Shown: positions 1-9,191, numbered from the stretch's first letter. The stretch is DNA of 64,000 nucleotides from VXOI01 sp965197575 (GCA_965197575.1 OZ240214.1:4526001-4590000), one strand, 5' to 3'. Numbers and translations: made by a program. The notes: a model not told the origin generated them from the letters alone.

Positions 1-162
1 TTCTCCTATCGACTGCGTGGCCACTGATTCAGTTGCGAGTTGACGACATCCTGGCTACCGTAAACGAGATGGGGGCGGGAGACTTCAGGGAATTCCCGGT
101 ATGAAGCGTGCCGTGCCATGCCGCCATCAATTACGCGAGGAACAGCCGAAGGCTGGTGCGGT

Positions 163-1428
163 TTATTGTGCGTGAGCGTGAGCGACTTTTAGGTAGTCGA
201 GGGCCAGTCGGGGCAGCAGGAACCGCTGGCGCACGCTCTCCTTAGCGGCGTCGCCCATCCTGGCCCGCAAGCAGGGGTCCTGGAGCAACTCCACCAGACG
301 GGCGGCGCATTCCTCGGGTGAAGAAACCAGATAGCCGCTCGCTCCGTCCTCTATCTGAGCGCGAATCCCCCCGGCGTTGCCGCCGATCATCGGCGTTCCC
401 TTCCACATGCCTTCGGTGACGGTCAGCCCAAACCCTTCACGGGTGGACTTTTGCATCAGCGCCAGCGAGGCCACCTGAAAGGCGTTGACCACCATGTCGA
501 TGGTGTCGGGAATGCCGCTGGGGTCGTAGTACATGTGAATGTCGGGGTCGCCTGCGGCATGATCCCTGACGCTGGCCAGAACGTCCAGGGCATCAGGGTC
601 ATCCGTCGCTTGGGAAAGGCCAAGCAAAGCCAACTGCAGGCCGGGGACCGACTCGCGCGCGGTCCGGAATGCGTCTATCACGCCCCACGGGTCTTTCCAG
701 AAATCGAAGCGTGAGATCTGGGAGACCAGCGGGCGGGCCGGATCGATTCCCATTGCGCCGACGATTTCCGAGGCCCGTTTCGCGCAGACGGGCGTGTTCT
801 TCGGGCTGAGCGGGTCGATGGCCGGAGGGGCGATGTAGACGGGCATCGACGCTGCCAAGCCCTCGGGCACGTAGTCCTGTAGCGAAAAGACCAAGTGGTC
901 GTAGTGGCTGTTCAATGGCAGCAGGGCGTCGAGAGCGCTGGGGTTGGGGGCGGTCAAGTCGATGTGACAGACCCAGATCCAAGCGCCGTTGTCGTCCTTT
1001 CGGAGCAGTCGCGCCAAGGGCAGCAACTGCGGATCGTGGAGTATCCAGATGTCGGCGGCGACTTGGGCATGTTTCATTCCCTTGGCTACGTCTTCGATGC
1101 AGCCAAAATAGACCGACAATTCCTGGTCGGTCAGCGTTCCTTCGGCCCCCTGCAGCAGATTGTGAATCTTCTTGGTGGCCTGAAAGAACTCCGGGACGTC
1201 GGGGTTGATTACGATGCGCTCGGTCTGAATGCCCAAGGCGTTGCAAAACGGCACCATGGATTGCAGAATCTCGGCCACCCCCCCGCCCGTTGCGGTGCTG
1301 TTGAGGTGGGCCACCCGCAGGTGGGACATTTTCCCGGCCAGCTCAGTCAGTTCCTTGGCCAATTCGGGCGTCATGTAAGGGGCGTAGGCGTCGAAACATA
1401 CGGGTGGGTGGTCGAGTTTGAGGAACAT
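163..1428 (-). CDS. GT4-family glycosyltransferase, trehalose-synthase (TreT)-like
   Basis: A 421-residue GT-B glycosyltransferase. The N-terminal half carries the Gly-rich acceptor-side loop (TATGGGVAEIL, about residues 46-56) typical of trehalose glycosyltransferring synthases and related GT4 enzymes. The C-terminal half carries the nucleotide-sugar donor motif E-x7-E in REGFGLTVTE (about residues 331-340), followed by a GGNAGGIR loop. TreT joins NDP-glucose to glucose to make trehalose; the exact donor and acceptor here cannot be read from sequence. It is the last gene of a minus-strand run and starts about 105 bases after the glmS stop, so the two sugar-handling genes could be cotranscribed. 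Alternative: another GT4 enzyme such as a glucosylglycerate or sucrose-phosphate synthase relative. Confidence 0.8.
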   Translation of the reverse strand: MFLKLDHPPVCFDAYAPYMTPELAKELTELAGKMSHLRVAHLNSTATGGGVAEILQSMVPFCNALGIQTERIVINPDVPEFFQATKKIHNLLQGAEGTLTDQELSVYFGCIEDVAKGMKHAQVAADIWILHDPQLLPLARLLRKDDNGAWIWVCHIDLTAPNPSALDALLPLNSHYDHLVFSLQDYVPEGLAASMPVYIAPPAIDPLSPKNTPVCAKRASEIVGAMGIDPARPLVSQISRFDFWKDPWGVIDAFRTARESVPGLQLALLGLSQATDDPDALDVLASVRDHAAGDPDIHMYYDPSGIPDTIDMVVNAFQVASLALMQKSTREGFGLTVTEGMWKGTPMIGGNAGGIRAQIEDGASGYLVSSPEECAARLVELLQDPCLRARMGDAAKESVRQRFLLPRLALDYLKVAHAHAQ

Positions 1429-1532
1429 TATTCGTCCTTGGTGAGGGGCTGGGATACCTGGGATATATGATTTCAGCCTGGTCGGGTTACTTCAATAGCT
1501 GCGCCGACCAGTGTGCGCGATTTTAGGCCGTC

Positions 1533-3395
1533 CTACTCCACGGTCACTGATTTGGCCAGATTGCGGGGCTGGTCCACGTCGCACTCACGCAGCAGGGCGA
1601 TGTGGTAGGAGAGCAGTTGCAACGGGACCGTGGCGAGGATCGGAATCAGGTGGTCGGCGGCCTCGGGGATGAAGATGGCGCGGTCTACTTCCGACGACAA
1701 CGTGGCGTCGCCTCGGGTCAGCACCGCCAGCACCGCCCCGTCCCGCGCCTTGACCTCGCGGATGTTGTTGGCGACCTTGTCGTAGAGCGCGTCTTGGGGC
1801 GCCAACGCGACGGTACACAGGCCCGGCTCGATGAGCGCGATGGGGCCGTGCTTCAACTCGCCCGCCGGATAGCCCTCAGCGTGGATGTAGCTGATTTCCT
1901 TGAGCTTCAAAGCCCCCTCGGAGGCGATGGGCGCGGTGAACCCGCGGCCCAGGAACAGGAAGTTCTTGTAATCGTAATACTCCCGCGCCAAGTATTGATA
2001 GACCGCCGTGTCCGCCAACAGCTCCCCGATGAGGCGGGGGCACTCCGCCAAGCCGTCGACCAGGTTCCGGCTTTCTTCGGCGTCCAAAAATCCGCGGGTC
2101 CGGCCCAAGAACATGGCCAGCAGCTCCAGGACCGTCAACGACGCGATGAACGTCTTGGTGCTGGCGACGCCCACTTCCAGTCCGGCCCGCATGTAGAGAA
2201 CGCCGTCGGCGATGCGGGCCGCTTGGCTGTCCTCCCGGTTGCAGATGGTCAGCAGGGCGGCGCCCTTCTCCTTGGCCAAGTGCATCGCGGCGATGGTGTC
2301 GGCCGTTTCGCCGGACTGGCCGATGGAAACGACCAGCGTATGCGGCCCGATGATGGGGTCGCGGTAGCGGAACTCGGACGCGCTCTCCGACTCGGCGGGG
2401 ATGCCGGAAAGCCGCTCGATGAGGTTCCGGCCCACTTGGGCGGCGTGCAGACTGGTGCCGCACCCAATCAGCACCACCCTTTCCAGCGCCTCGATTTCCT
2501 CTACCGACAGCGGGAACTCCGGCAAGTCGACCTGCCCGTTCTCGAAATCGACCCGCTCCCGCATCGCCGCGACCATCGCCTGCGGCTGCTCCATGATTTC
2601 CTTCAGCATGAAATGGGGGTAGCCACCCTTGTCCACCAGCACGTCATCGCGGTAGACCAGCCGGGACTCCTTGTCGATGTGGTTGCCCTCGAGGTCCTCG
2701 TAACGGACGCCGTCCCGGTCGACGATGGCGATCTCGCCGGTTTCCAAAAATTCGACGCCGCCGGACTTGGACTCGCCCTCCAAAACCGGGAGCAGGGCGG
2801 GCAGGTCGCTGCTGATGATGGCTTGACCCTCGTGTTGCGCGACCACTATTCCGCCGGCGAAACCGAGGCGTAGGGCACAGATGGGCCCGCTGCCGTCTTG
2901 CAGAGTCGCCGCTATCGCCTGGGGCCCTTCGATCAACCGGCCCATGCGGCGAAACGCTTCCTCGAAGCCGAGGCCCCGGGCCATTCCCTCCTCGACGAGG
3001 TGGGTCAAGACCTCGGTGTCGGTCTCCGACCGGAAAACGTGACCGGACTCGGTGAGCCGGCGCCGGAGCGGCAGGTAGTTCTCCACAATGCCGTTGTGGA
3101 CCAGCACAACCTGGCCTTGGCAGTCGACGTGGGGGTGGGCGTTGGCGTGGGAAGGGCGCCCGTGGGTCGCCCAGCGGGTGTGCCCCAGTCCCAGCGAGCC
3201 TTGGGGAGGCGCGCCATCGACGGACTCCTCCAGCCCGACGACCTTGCCGACGGTCTTCCGCAGGTGGAGACGGCCGCCGCGGTCGACGATGGCGATTCCC
3301 GCGCTGTCATAGCCCCGGTACTCCAGGCGCTTGAGCCCTTCGTAGATGATGGGCCAAGCGTCGTTGTCCCCCATATAGGCCACTATCCCGCACAT
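1533..3395 (-). CDS. glmS: Glutamine--fructose-6-phosphate aminotransferase (isomerizing)
   Basis: 620 residues, the usual GlmS length. Makes glucosamine-6-phosphate from fructose-6-phosphate and glutamine, the entry to UDP-GlcNAc. The N-terminus MCGIVAYMG leaves Cys2 as the Ntn glutaminase nucleophile; two SIS domains follow (about residues 290-430 and 460-600), with the conserved stretch GALKLKEISYIHAEGYPAG and the C-terminal LAKSVTVE that closes the sugar site. The Shine-Dalgarno GGAGGGG lies inside the last codons of the upstream coxG gene, whose stop is only 5 bases before this ATG, so translation is probably coupled to the cox-like genes. No glmS ribozyme can sit in that space. Confidence 0.97.
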   Translation of the reverse strand: MCGIVAYMGDNDAWPIIYEGLKRLEYRGYDSAGIAIVDRGGRLHLRKTVGKVVGLEESVDGAPPQGSLGLGHTRWATHGRPSHANAHPHVDCQGQVVLVHNGIVENYLPLRRRLTESGHVFRSETDTEVLTHLVEEGMARGLGFEEAFRRMGRLIEGPQAIAATLQDGSGPICALRLGFAGGIVVAQHEGQAIISSDLPALLPVLEGESKSGGVEFLETGEIAIVDRDGVRYEDLEGNHIDKESRLVYRDDVLVDKGGYPHFMLKEIMEQPQAMVAAMRERVDFENGQVDLPEFPLSVEEIEALERVVLIGCGTSLHAAQVGRNLIERLSGIPAESESASEFRYRDPIIGPHTLVVSIGQSGETADTIAAMHLAKEKGAALLTICNREDSQAARIADGVLYMRAGLEVGVASTKTFIASLTVLELLAMFLGRTRGFLDAEESRNLVDGLAECPRLIGELLADTAVYQYLAREYYDYKNFLFLGRGFTAPIASEGALKLKEISYIHAEGYPAGELKHGPIALIEPGLCTVALAPQDALYDKVANNIREVKARDGAVLAVLTRGDATLSSEVDRAIFIPEAADHLIPILATVPLQLLSYHIALLRECDVDQPRNLAKSVTVE

Positions 3396-3400
3396 GACCG

Positions 3401-3850
3401 CTACCCCTCCAGCGCCCGGAGCAGGTTCCGCGAGAACTCTTCCAGCGTCGTGCGCGCTTTGCGTCGCACCACCGGCTGGCCCAGTTCGCTCAGCCGTCCG
3501 ATGAATGTCGTGTCGGTGCTAATTTCCACCTCAGTCTCCCCGGCATCGCGTGGAATGACCCGCATCAGCATGTCGGTCTTGACCCCGCCGCCGACCCGGC
3601 GGTCCGAAGCCTCGACCAAGAACCGCGCTTCACCCTTCTCCCGGTCCGACTCCAAGACCGAAATCGTGCCCGAAAGGCTCATGCTCATCGGGCCGACCTT
3701 CGCTTGCAGGGTAGCCCGGTACTTGCCATCGCCTTCCGGCGTGACTTCACGGACGCCGGGAACGCACATCGCGGCCTTTTCGATGTCCACCAAGAAGTCC
3801 CATGTTGCGGCAGGCCCGGCGGGCGCCAAGCAGCGGTTTTCCAGTTTCAA
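3401..3850 (-). CDS. coxG: CoxG-like SRPBCC protein (Mo-hydroxylase accessory)
   Basis: 149 residues with the pattern of the CoxG/SRPBCC (START-like) family: an N-terminal strand, then VDIEKAAMCVPGV and the GDGKYRATLQAKVGPM strand pair. CoxG proteins accompany aerobic CO dehydrogenase-type molybdenum hydroxylases; in Oligotropha CoxG helps anchor the enzyme to the membrane. This version is short and lacks the C-terminal membrane tail of some CoxG proteins. Its ATG overlaps the coxM stop by four bases, placing it in a coxS-coxM-coxG run. The large catalytic subunit is not in this operon. Confidence 0.85.
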   Translation of the reverse strand: MKLENRCLAPAGPAATWDFLVDIEKAAMCVPGVREVTPEGDGKYRATLQAKVGPMSMSLSGTISVLESDREKGEARFLVEASDRRVGGGVKTDMLMRVIPRDAGETEVEISTDTTFIGRLSELGQPVVRRKARTTLEEFSRNLLRALEG

Positions 3851-4719
3851 GGCCGCTGGCCCTTTGCGGCGGTCACGGCGCGGCGGGTGAACACCTCGGC
3901 CATGTCCCGCTTGTACTCGGCCGAGCCGCGAAAGTCGTCCAGCGGATCGACGGCATCCCGCACCGTAGCGGCGGCAGCCCGGATAATTTCATCGCTTAGC
4001 GGGCCGCCCCGGAGCAGGCTTTCGGCCTCGTAGGCCCGCACCGGCGTAACGCCCACCGAACCCAGGACTATGCGGGCGTCCCGGCAGGAGCCGTCGGCCT
4101 CCCGGCTGATCACCGCCGCCACCGACACCGTACCATAGTCGTCGGCCGTTCGGGGCAGGAACTTGAGATAGGCCCAGCCCGATTCCGCAGGCTGAGGCGG
4201 CACGGTCACGCTGGCCAGCACCTCGCCGGGCTGCACGTCGGTCTCGTAGTAGTCTCGGAACAGGGCTTCCACAGGGACGGTTCGGCTGCCAGCGGACGAA
4301 ACCAGCTCCACCGATGCGCCCAAGGCGATGAGGCTGGGAGGCGGGTCCTGATTGGGGTCGCCGTTGACCAACCCTCCGCCGATGGTCGCCATGTTCCGGA
4401 TCCTGGGCGTGGCGACCCTGCCGAGGGTTTCGGCCAAGAGCGGCAGGCGCTCCTTCACTAGCGGGCTGTCTTCTACCTTCCGTTGGGTGCAGAGAGCGCC
4501 GATGCGGATGCCGTCGTCCGTTTCTTCAATGGCGTTAAGGGCGTCAAGACCGGCGAGGCGGCGCATACCGACGACGTGGGACGGTTGAGCCAGCCGTTGC
4601 TTCATCTGCAAGACCAGAGCCGTGCCTCCGGCCATAAGCCGGGCATCTTCCCCGTACCGCTCCAAGAGGCCGAAGACCTCGTCCAGCGATTCGGGGCGGT
4701 GGAACTCGAAATCGATCAC
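3847..4719 (-). CDS. coxM: FAD-binding medium subunit of a xanthine dehydrogenase/CODH-family enzyme
   Basis: 290 residues. Carries the FAD-binding signatures of the medium subunit: MAGGTALV near residue 32 and TIGGGLVNGDP near residue 110, followed by the CO_deh_flav C-terminal domain. It passes electrons from the 2Fe-2S subunit to FAD. I chose the GTG at 4719, where GTGA overlaps the stop of coxS, rather than a longer reading that adds 23 Arg/Cys-rich residues (MPLHRVLRHRELG...) not expected in the family; the start VIDFEFHRPESL matches family N-termini. Substrate unknown. Confidence 0.9.
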   Translation of the reverse strand: MIDFEFHRPESLDEVFGLLERYGEDARLMAGGTALVLQMKQRLAQPSHVVGMRRLAGLDALNAIEETDDGIRIGALCTQRKVEDSPLVKERLPLLAETLGRVATPRIRNMATIGGGLVNGDPNQDPPPSLIALGASVELVSSAGSRTVPVEALFRDYYETDVQPGEVLASVTVPPQPAESGWAYLKFLPRTADDYGTVSVAAVISREADGSCRDARIVLGSVGVTPVRAYEAESLLRGGPLSDEIIRAAAATVRDAVDPLDDFRGSAEYKRDMAEVFTRRAVTAAKGQRP

Positions 4720-5189
4720 CGGGCTTCGCCGCGGCCGCGCGCAGCGGCAACCGAGTTCACGATGCCGTAGTACCCGGTGCAACGGCACAGATTACCCATC
4801 ATCCATTCCTTGATCTCATCCTCGGACGGGTCCGGGTTCCGGTCCAGCAATGACTTGGCGGCGATGACCTGGCCCGGGGTGCAGATGCCGCACTGGAAGC
4901 CGCCGTAGTCGATGAACGCCTGCTGCACCGGGTGCAGAGCGCCGTCAGCGGCAATGCCCTCGATGGTGGTGATCTCCGCGCCGTCCACCGCCGCGGCCAG
5001 GGTGATGCAGGAGGCGAACATCTCGCCGTCGACCAGCACGGCGCAAGCGCCGCAAACGCCGACGCCGCAGCCCTCTTTCGTGCCGGTAAGGCCCAGGTCG
5101 TAGCGGATGCAATCGACCAGCAGACGGCGAGCGGGAAGGTCGAGTTCCCGCGCGACGCCGTTGACTTTCAATGTGACGGTCGTGACCAT
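4716..5189 (-). CDS. coxS: 2Fe-2S small subunit of a xanthine dehydrogenase/CODH-family enzyme
   Basis: 157 residues with two 2Fe-2S sites: a plant-ferredoxin-type domain (Cys41, 46, 49, 61 in GCGVGVCGACAVLVDG and the following Cys) and the helical domain (Cys100, 103, 135, 137 in CGICTPG and GNLCRCTGYYGI). Carries electrons from the molybdenum centre to FAD. First gene of the coxS-coxM-coxG run; a diverging gene begins 127 bases away on the plus strand, so a promoter for each must lie in between. The molybdopterin subunit expected next to it is absent; the only candidate in the window is at 27933-30281. Confidence 0.93.
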   Translation of the reverse strand: MVTTVTLKVNGVARELDLPARRLLVDCIRYDLGLTGTKEGCGVGVCGACAVLVDGEMFASCITLAAAVDGAEITTIEGIAADGALHPVQQAFIDYGGFQCGICTPGQVIAAKSLLDRNPDPSEDEIKEWMMGNLCRCTGYYGIVNSVAAARGRGEAR

Positions 5190-5315
5190 TGGGGAATCTT
5201 CAAATCACCAGTGGAAAACCCACCCAATGTTATACTTTCCCCCTGCCCGTGACAAGGCGGACCCGCATCGCCGTCGTCACACGCAGACCGAAAAACACAC
5301 AGAGGAGGCCCGAAA

Positions 5316-5726
5316 ATGACCCAGGAAAACGGCGCTCACCCCGTTCAGCACATCGGCAGCACGGTCATGGTGGTGATGATGGACGTCGACCCGGCCGACG
5401 AAGAGGAGTTCCACCGCTGGTACAACCAGCAGCACATCCCGGAACGCCTGGAGATTCCCGGTTACGTCAGCGCCCGGAGGTTCCAACTGGAGAGCGGCGA
5501 TGACGGGATGCTCAAGTTCATGTGCCTCTGGGAGATGGAGGACTCCGTCACTCTCCAGCACGAGATGTACAAGGCCCAAAACGCCGACCCCACCGCCCTC
5601 TACGAACGGGTGACCAAGACCGTGAAGGCCCGCTCCCGCGCGATCTACACCCAAATCTTCCCCGACACCGCCGCCTACGAAGACAAGACCGGCTTCCACC
5701 CCCGCCACCAGGAGATTTCGGCGTAG
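5316..5726 (+). CDS. EthD/Dabb-like ferredoxin-fold protein
   Basis: 136 residues, cytoplasmic, no membrane segment. The pattern DPADEEEFHRWYNQQHIPERL near residues 26-46 followed by PGYVSARRF is typical of alpha+beta-barrel (EthD/DUF-type) small proteins that dimerise and often sit beside catabolic enzymes; no catalytic residues can be assigned. Start supported by a GAGGAGG Shine-Dalgarno about eight bases before the ATG. It diverges from coxS. A TATACT box at 5231-5236 could be its -10 element. Function not known; it may bind or transform a small aromatic or quinone-like compound by family analogy. Confidence 0.7.
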   Translation: MTQENGAHPVQHIGSTVMVVMMDVDPADEEEFHRWYNQQHIPERLEIPGYVSARRFQLESGDDGMLKFMCLWEMEDSVTLQHEMYKAQNADPTALYERVTKTVKARSRAIYTQIFPDTAAYEDKTGFHPRHQEISA

Positions 5727-5774
5727 GAGGAATGGCGATGGGAGCGGTTGTGAATTAGAATGATTGCTTAGGAG

Positions 5775-6248
5775 ATGGGATTTTTCGGAGATAATTGGGG
5801 GAGTATAGCCAGCGTCCTTGGAGTGATTGTCTCCGCAATCGGGCTGTGGTGGGCTGTGCAGCGAGCGGGTCAAGCCCGTGACTCTGCCAAAGCGGCAGAG
5901 GCGGCTGTACTACAATCACTGGTTGTAACTGATCTCGAACGGGCGATAGCACTGATCCAACGAATCAAGCTGTTGCACCGGGACGGTAAGTGGGAAGCCA
6001 GCCAGGAACATTATGCTCCCCTGCGGAGAATGCTGACGGATATCAGCGAAAGACATTCGTCGCTCGGACCCGACGACTCCGCCGTCCTTCGTGAAGCTAT
6101 TACACAGATTACAGTTATTGATATTGACGTAAATGAGTCGTTAAGAGCATCACGTGAACCGTCCGAAATTAGCCGGGCCGACCGAGTTCTCAGCGAGGCG
6201 CAAGAGAAATTAGAGGTGGTCGCCAGTTCCAGCGTTCGTGATAGTTGA
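5775..6248 (+). CDS. Hypothetical single-pass membrane protein
   Basis: 157 residues that I do not recognise. One N-terminal membrane segment (about residues 8-28, SIASVLGVIVSAIGLWWAV) is followed by a soluble, largely helical Ala/Arg/Glu-rich region. Base composition is lower in G+C than flanking genes, and it is followed after 18 bases by another unrecognised small gene at 6267, so the two look like a transferred pair. Such a short anchor plus helical domain is common in defence and phage-exclusion cargo, but nothing in the sequence proves this. Start: ATG with GGAG a few bases upstream. Confidence 0.6.
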   Translation: MGFFGDNWGSIASVLGVIVSAIGLWWAVQRAGQARDSAKAAEAAVLQSLVVTDLERAIALIQRIKLLHRDGKWEASQEHYAPLRRMLTDISERHSSLGPDDSAVLREAITQITVIDIDVNESLRASREPSEISRADRVLSEAQEKLEVVASSSVRDS

Positions 6249-6266
6249 CAAAGGAACGAGAGTGAT

Positions 6267-6620
6267 ATGGCCGATCTGACGCAGGTTGTCGAGAAACTAG
6301 CTGAGCTTACCGCTCAGGGCAAAGTACCTTGGAAATCTACTGCCAATCCGAACTCCTTTGCAGCAACAATAGGCAGGTTATCGGTCGTAATCTCTGGCCG
6401 CGTCGGTCTAGTCGCTTCACCATTTACCGACAGAATAAGGCTGGCAGTCCTCGATGAAGAGGGTAGGGACATTGATCACTTGGATCATGACCTTGGTGAT
6501 CCTAACAATCCAGGCCATGGCACTAGGTTGCCAACACTGTACCAGTCCGCTAAACGGTCTGCGTTAGGGGTTGACCAACGGTTGGAAGAATTGTTATCCG
6601 ATCTTGAATCCGTCTCCTGA
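6267..6620 (+). CDS. Hypothetical small protein paired with the membrane protein upstream
   Basis: 117 residues, soluble, no signal peptide. A helical N-terminus (LTQVVEKLAELTAQGKVPWK) leads into a beta-rich middle containing an acidic DEEGRDIDHLDHDLGD stretch and a helical C-terminus. I recognise no family with certainty. It begins 18 bases after the preceding gene with an AACGAGAG ribosome-binding region, shares its lower G+C, and ends convergently with the PrpD-like gene. Likely functions with its upstream neighbour. Confidence 0.6.
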   Translation: MADLTQVVEKLAELTAQGKVPWKSTANPNSFAATIGRLSVVISGRVGLVASPFTDRIRLAVLDEEGRDIDHLDHDLGDPNNPGHGTRLPTLYQSAKRSALGVDQRLEELLSDLESVS

Positions 6621-6655
6621 TCCGGTGGGATGAACTCGGAGAGTACCTTTTCATG

Positions 6656-8029
6656 CTAAAAATAGGTCAGCCGCAAAATCTCACCCACGTCGGCCACCTC
6701 GTCCAGCCGCCACAGGCGTTCGAGCAGGGCATTGGTCTGTTGCGGGGAGAGGTGTTCTTGGGCCAGGGCGCGGAACTTGTCTTCCACCTCGGCGTCCGTT
6801 AGCGGGTTCTTGTGGTGGCCTTTGTGGTAAGCGACTTGGGAGGCGTAACGCTGTCCTGAAGTCGTGACCACCTCGAGGTCGCAGAGCATCGCTTCGGGGA
6901 CGCGGCGGTTGGCCTCTTCCGAGACCGATACGTTTACCTTGGAGACTAGGTCCAGCAGTTCCCGGTTGGCCAGAAACTCGTCGTCGAAGTGGCGGCTCTC
7001 CACGCCGCCGTAAAGAAGCGCCACCGCCGCCGTGTAGGGCATCGAATGGTCGGCGGTCTCCCGGTTGGCGGGCCGCCATTTCTCCGGGTCTCCGGCCATG
7101 ATGTTTACGGCGGTCTGTAGTGTGCTGACGTTCACCTCGGCGATGTCTCCCGCAACGCTCACCTCCGGGGCCATCTGTTCCCGCACCTCCAGCGCGGCTT
7201 GCGCTACCGTCTGGGAATACTGGCCTAGCGGAAACCGCTTGATGCTGCACTCGTCGATCTTGAACGGCTGGCCTGCCCCGCCCATCGGCGCCAATTCAAA
7301 TGGCTGCCCAGCGACGGCGTGGAAGTAGCCCCCGGCCCCCTCGAACACCGGCGACGGGCCAGTGATGCCCCGCTGGGCCAGCATCGCGGCGAACATGGCG
7401 TTGCGGGTGGCGTTGGCGTAGGCGCAGCCCTTCCACATGGAAACGTCGCCGATACGGGTCTGATAGAGGGCCAGGTTCGCCGCTACGTGCAGGTTGAGGG
7501 CTTGCAGGGCCTCCGCTTCCGTCAATTTCAACGCCCTCGACGCGGCCAGCACGCTGGCAATGCCGCCCACGGTTACGTGATCGAAGCCGCGCGGCTTGAT
7601 GTCGACGGTGTCGCACATCCGGCAGAAGACCTCGTAGGCCAGCACTGTCGAAAGAATGAACCGCCTGCCGCCTGCGCCCGCCGCCTCGGTCGCCGACAGA
7701 GAGGCGGCAATGCTGTCGCTTGGGTGGCCCGACTCGTTGCTGGTGTATCCGTCGTTGAAGTCCAGGTAACGTACCATCACCCCGTTGGCGAACGCGGCAA
7801 GGTCGAGGCTGGTCTGCTGGCCGCTGCCCAAGACCGTCACCGGCTGGGTGCTGGTGACCATACCTGCCATCTCCCGGGCCACCCGGCCGGGCACGCTGTC
7901 GTAGCCGCCCAGAGCGCAGCCCAAGGTGTCGATGATGAAGCGCTTGGCGTGGTGGACCACGTCGGAGGGCAGGTCTTCGTAGCGCAGGTTGACGGCGTAA
8001 CGGCTCAGGCTCTCGGCCAAGGTAGTCAT
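6656..8029 (-). CDS. MmgE/PrpD family protein
   Basis: 457 residues. The MmgE/PrpD fold is shown by VHHAKRFIIDTLGCALGG near the N-terminus, NGxMVRYLDFNDGY near residue 80, GHPSDSIAASLSA near residue 98 and the C-terminal VAYHKGHHKNPLT region. Family members include 2-methylcitrate dehydratase and cis-aconitate decarboxylase/itaconate-related enzymes; the substrate cannot be assigned. The internal ATG at 8029 is chosen because a GGAGG sits 7 bases before it and the protein begins MTTLAESLSRYAV as in relatives; the longer reading adds 17 unlikely residues. Confidence 0.9.
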   Translation of the reverse strand: MTTLAESLSRYAVNLRYEDLPSDVVHHAKRFIIDTLGCALGGYDSVPGRVAREMAGMVTSTQPVTVLGSGQQTSLDLAAFANGVMVRYLDFNDGYTSNESGHPSDSIAASLSATEAAGAGGRRFILSTVLAYEVFCRMCDTVDIKPRGFDHVTVGGIASVLAASRALKLTEAEALQALNLHVAANLALYQTRIGDVSMWKGCAYANATRNAMFAAMLAQRGITGPSPVFEGAGGYFHAVAGQPFELAPMGGAGQPFKIDECSIKRFPLGQYSQTVAQAALEVREQMAPEVSVAGDIAEVNVSTLQTAVNIMAGDPEKWRPANRETADHSMPYTAAVALLYGGVESRHFDDEFLANRELLDLVSKVNVSVSEEANRRVPEAMLCDLEVVTTSGQRYASQVAYHKGHHKNPLTDAEVEDKFRALAQEHLSPQQTNALLERLWRLDEVADVGEILRLTYF

Positions 8030-8180
8030 GTCATGCCTCCGGGCTGGCTGTTTCGGGCTTGGCGGAATTATTCCACACAACGGCCAAGCCCGCCAAGTGA
8101 GGCCCCAATTGTCCCCAATAGTCAGCTGATGGGGCGGCTGCGGCGGGAGCGGGCTTGGTATAATCCTGCCGGGAGGGGCT

Positions 8181-9191
8181 ATGCCCGCGTTCGTGCTCTA
8201 CGGCGACAGTTTCTTGGTGCCGCGGCGGCAGGCTGAACTGGTGGCCGAGTTGGGCGCCGGCGATGTGCTGGAAGCCAACCGGCACCTGCTTTCGGGCAGC
8301 CAACTCCGGCCCCAAGAGCTCATCGGCGTCTGCAACGCCTTCCCGTTCATGGACTCGATGCGCGTGGTGGTGGTGGAGGGGCTGCTGGCCACCGCCGAGA
8401 CGCGCGGCGGCGGACGGGGCCGCGGCGGCCGTCGGCGGGAGCCGTCCGGCGCTTCTCCGGCAGCCCAGTGGCAGCCGCTGGTCGAGGCAATCCCCGTCAT
8501 GCCCGACACCACGCTGTTGGTGTTCACCGACGGCCCGCTGGCGGCCAACAACCCCCTGCTTCGCCAGCTTCGGACCGGCTGCCAAGTGGAGGAGTTGTCG
8601 GCCCCCGCCGGCGAACGGCTGGCCCGCTGGATCAAGGAGACGGCCGAGGCCAAGGGGGCCTCCATCAGCCCGGCCGCCAACCGCTCCCTTGCCGACCTCG
8701 TGGGCAACGACCTCTGGACACTGGACCAAGAGCTGGAGAAGCTGTCCCTGTATGCCTTCGGGCGGGAGATAAACGAGTCCGACGTGCAACTCATGGTGTC
8801 GCAGGTGAGGGAGGCCAGTATTTTCGTGGCCGTCGACGCCATGATCGACGGACGGCCCGCGGTGGCATTAAAGCTGCTGCACCAGTTGAAGGAAGACGGC
8901 AAGGAGCCGTCCTACATCATCTCGATGGTCGAGCGGCAGCTACGGCTGCTGGCCCTGGCCCGGGACTCCATGGACCGCGGGCTGCCGTCGGGCGAGATGG
9001 GCAGCCGCTTGGGAGTGACCTCCGACTTCGTGGTCCGCAAGACGGTGGACCAAGCCCGCCGTCACTCGATGGAAGGCATCGTCTGGCGCTACAACCGGCT
9101 ATTGGAAACCGACCTCGCCATCAAGCAAGGCCAACTGACGCCGGAACTCGCCCTCGAGCTGCTGGTAGGGGAATCCGCGCCGGTCAGGTAG
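8181..9191 (+). CDS. holA: DNA polymerase III delta subunit
   Basis: 336 residues, standard HolA length. Delta opens the sliding clamp in the clamp-loader complex. The start MPAFVLYGDSFLVPRRQAEL matches the family (FLYGDD-type strand then helix), the middle carries TLLVFTDGPL and LVGNDLWTLDQELEKLSLYA (about residues 173-195, the Rossmann-like AAA+ core), and the C-terminal helical collar ends with ALELLV. A Gly/Arg-rich insertion (about residues 75-95) is longer than usual. Start supported by GGGAGGGG immediately before ATG; a TATAAT at 8159-8164 is a possible -10 box, which would give a very short leader. Confidence 0.93.
   Translation: MPAFVLYGDSFLVPRRQAELVAELGAGDVLEANRHLLSGSQLRPQELIGVCNAFPFMDSMRVVVVEGLLATAETRGGGRGRGGRRREPSGASPAAQWQPLVEAIPVMPDTTLLVFTDGPLAANNPLLRQLRTGCQVEELSAPAGERLARWIKETAEAKGASISPAANRSLADLVGNDLWTLDQELEKLSLYAFGREINESDVQLMVSQVREASIFVAVDAMIDGRPAVALKLLHQLKEDGKEPSYIISMVERQLRLLALARDSMDRGLPSGEMGSRLGVTSDFVVRKTVDQARRHSMEGIVWRYNRLLETDLAIKQGQLTPELALELLVGESAPVR

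Noticed and set aside
3396..3400. glmS riboswitch/ribozyme upstream of glmS
   Set aside because: Only five bases separate glmS from coxG; there is no room for the ribozyme.
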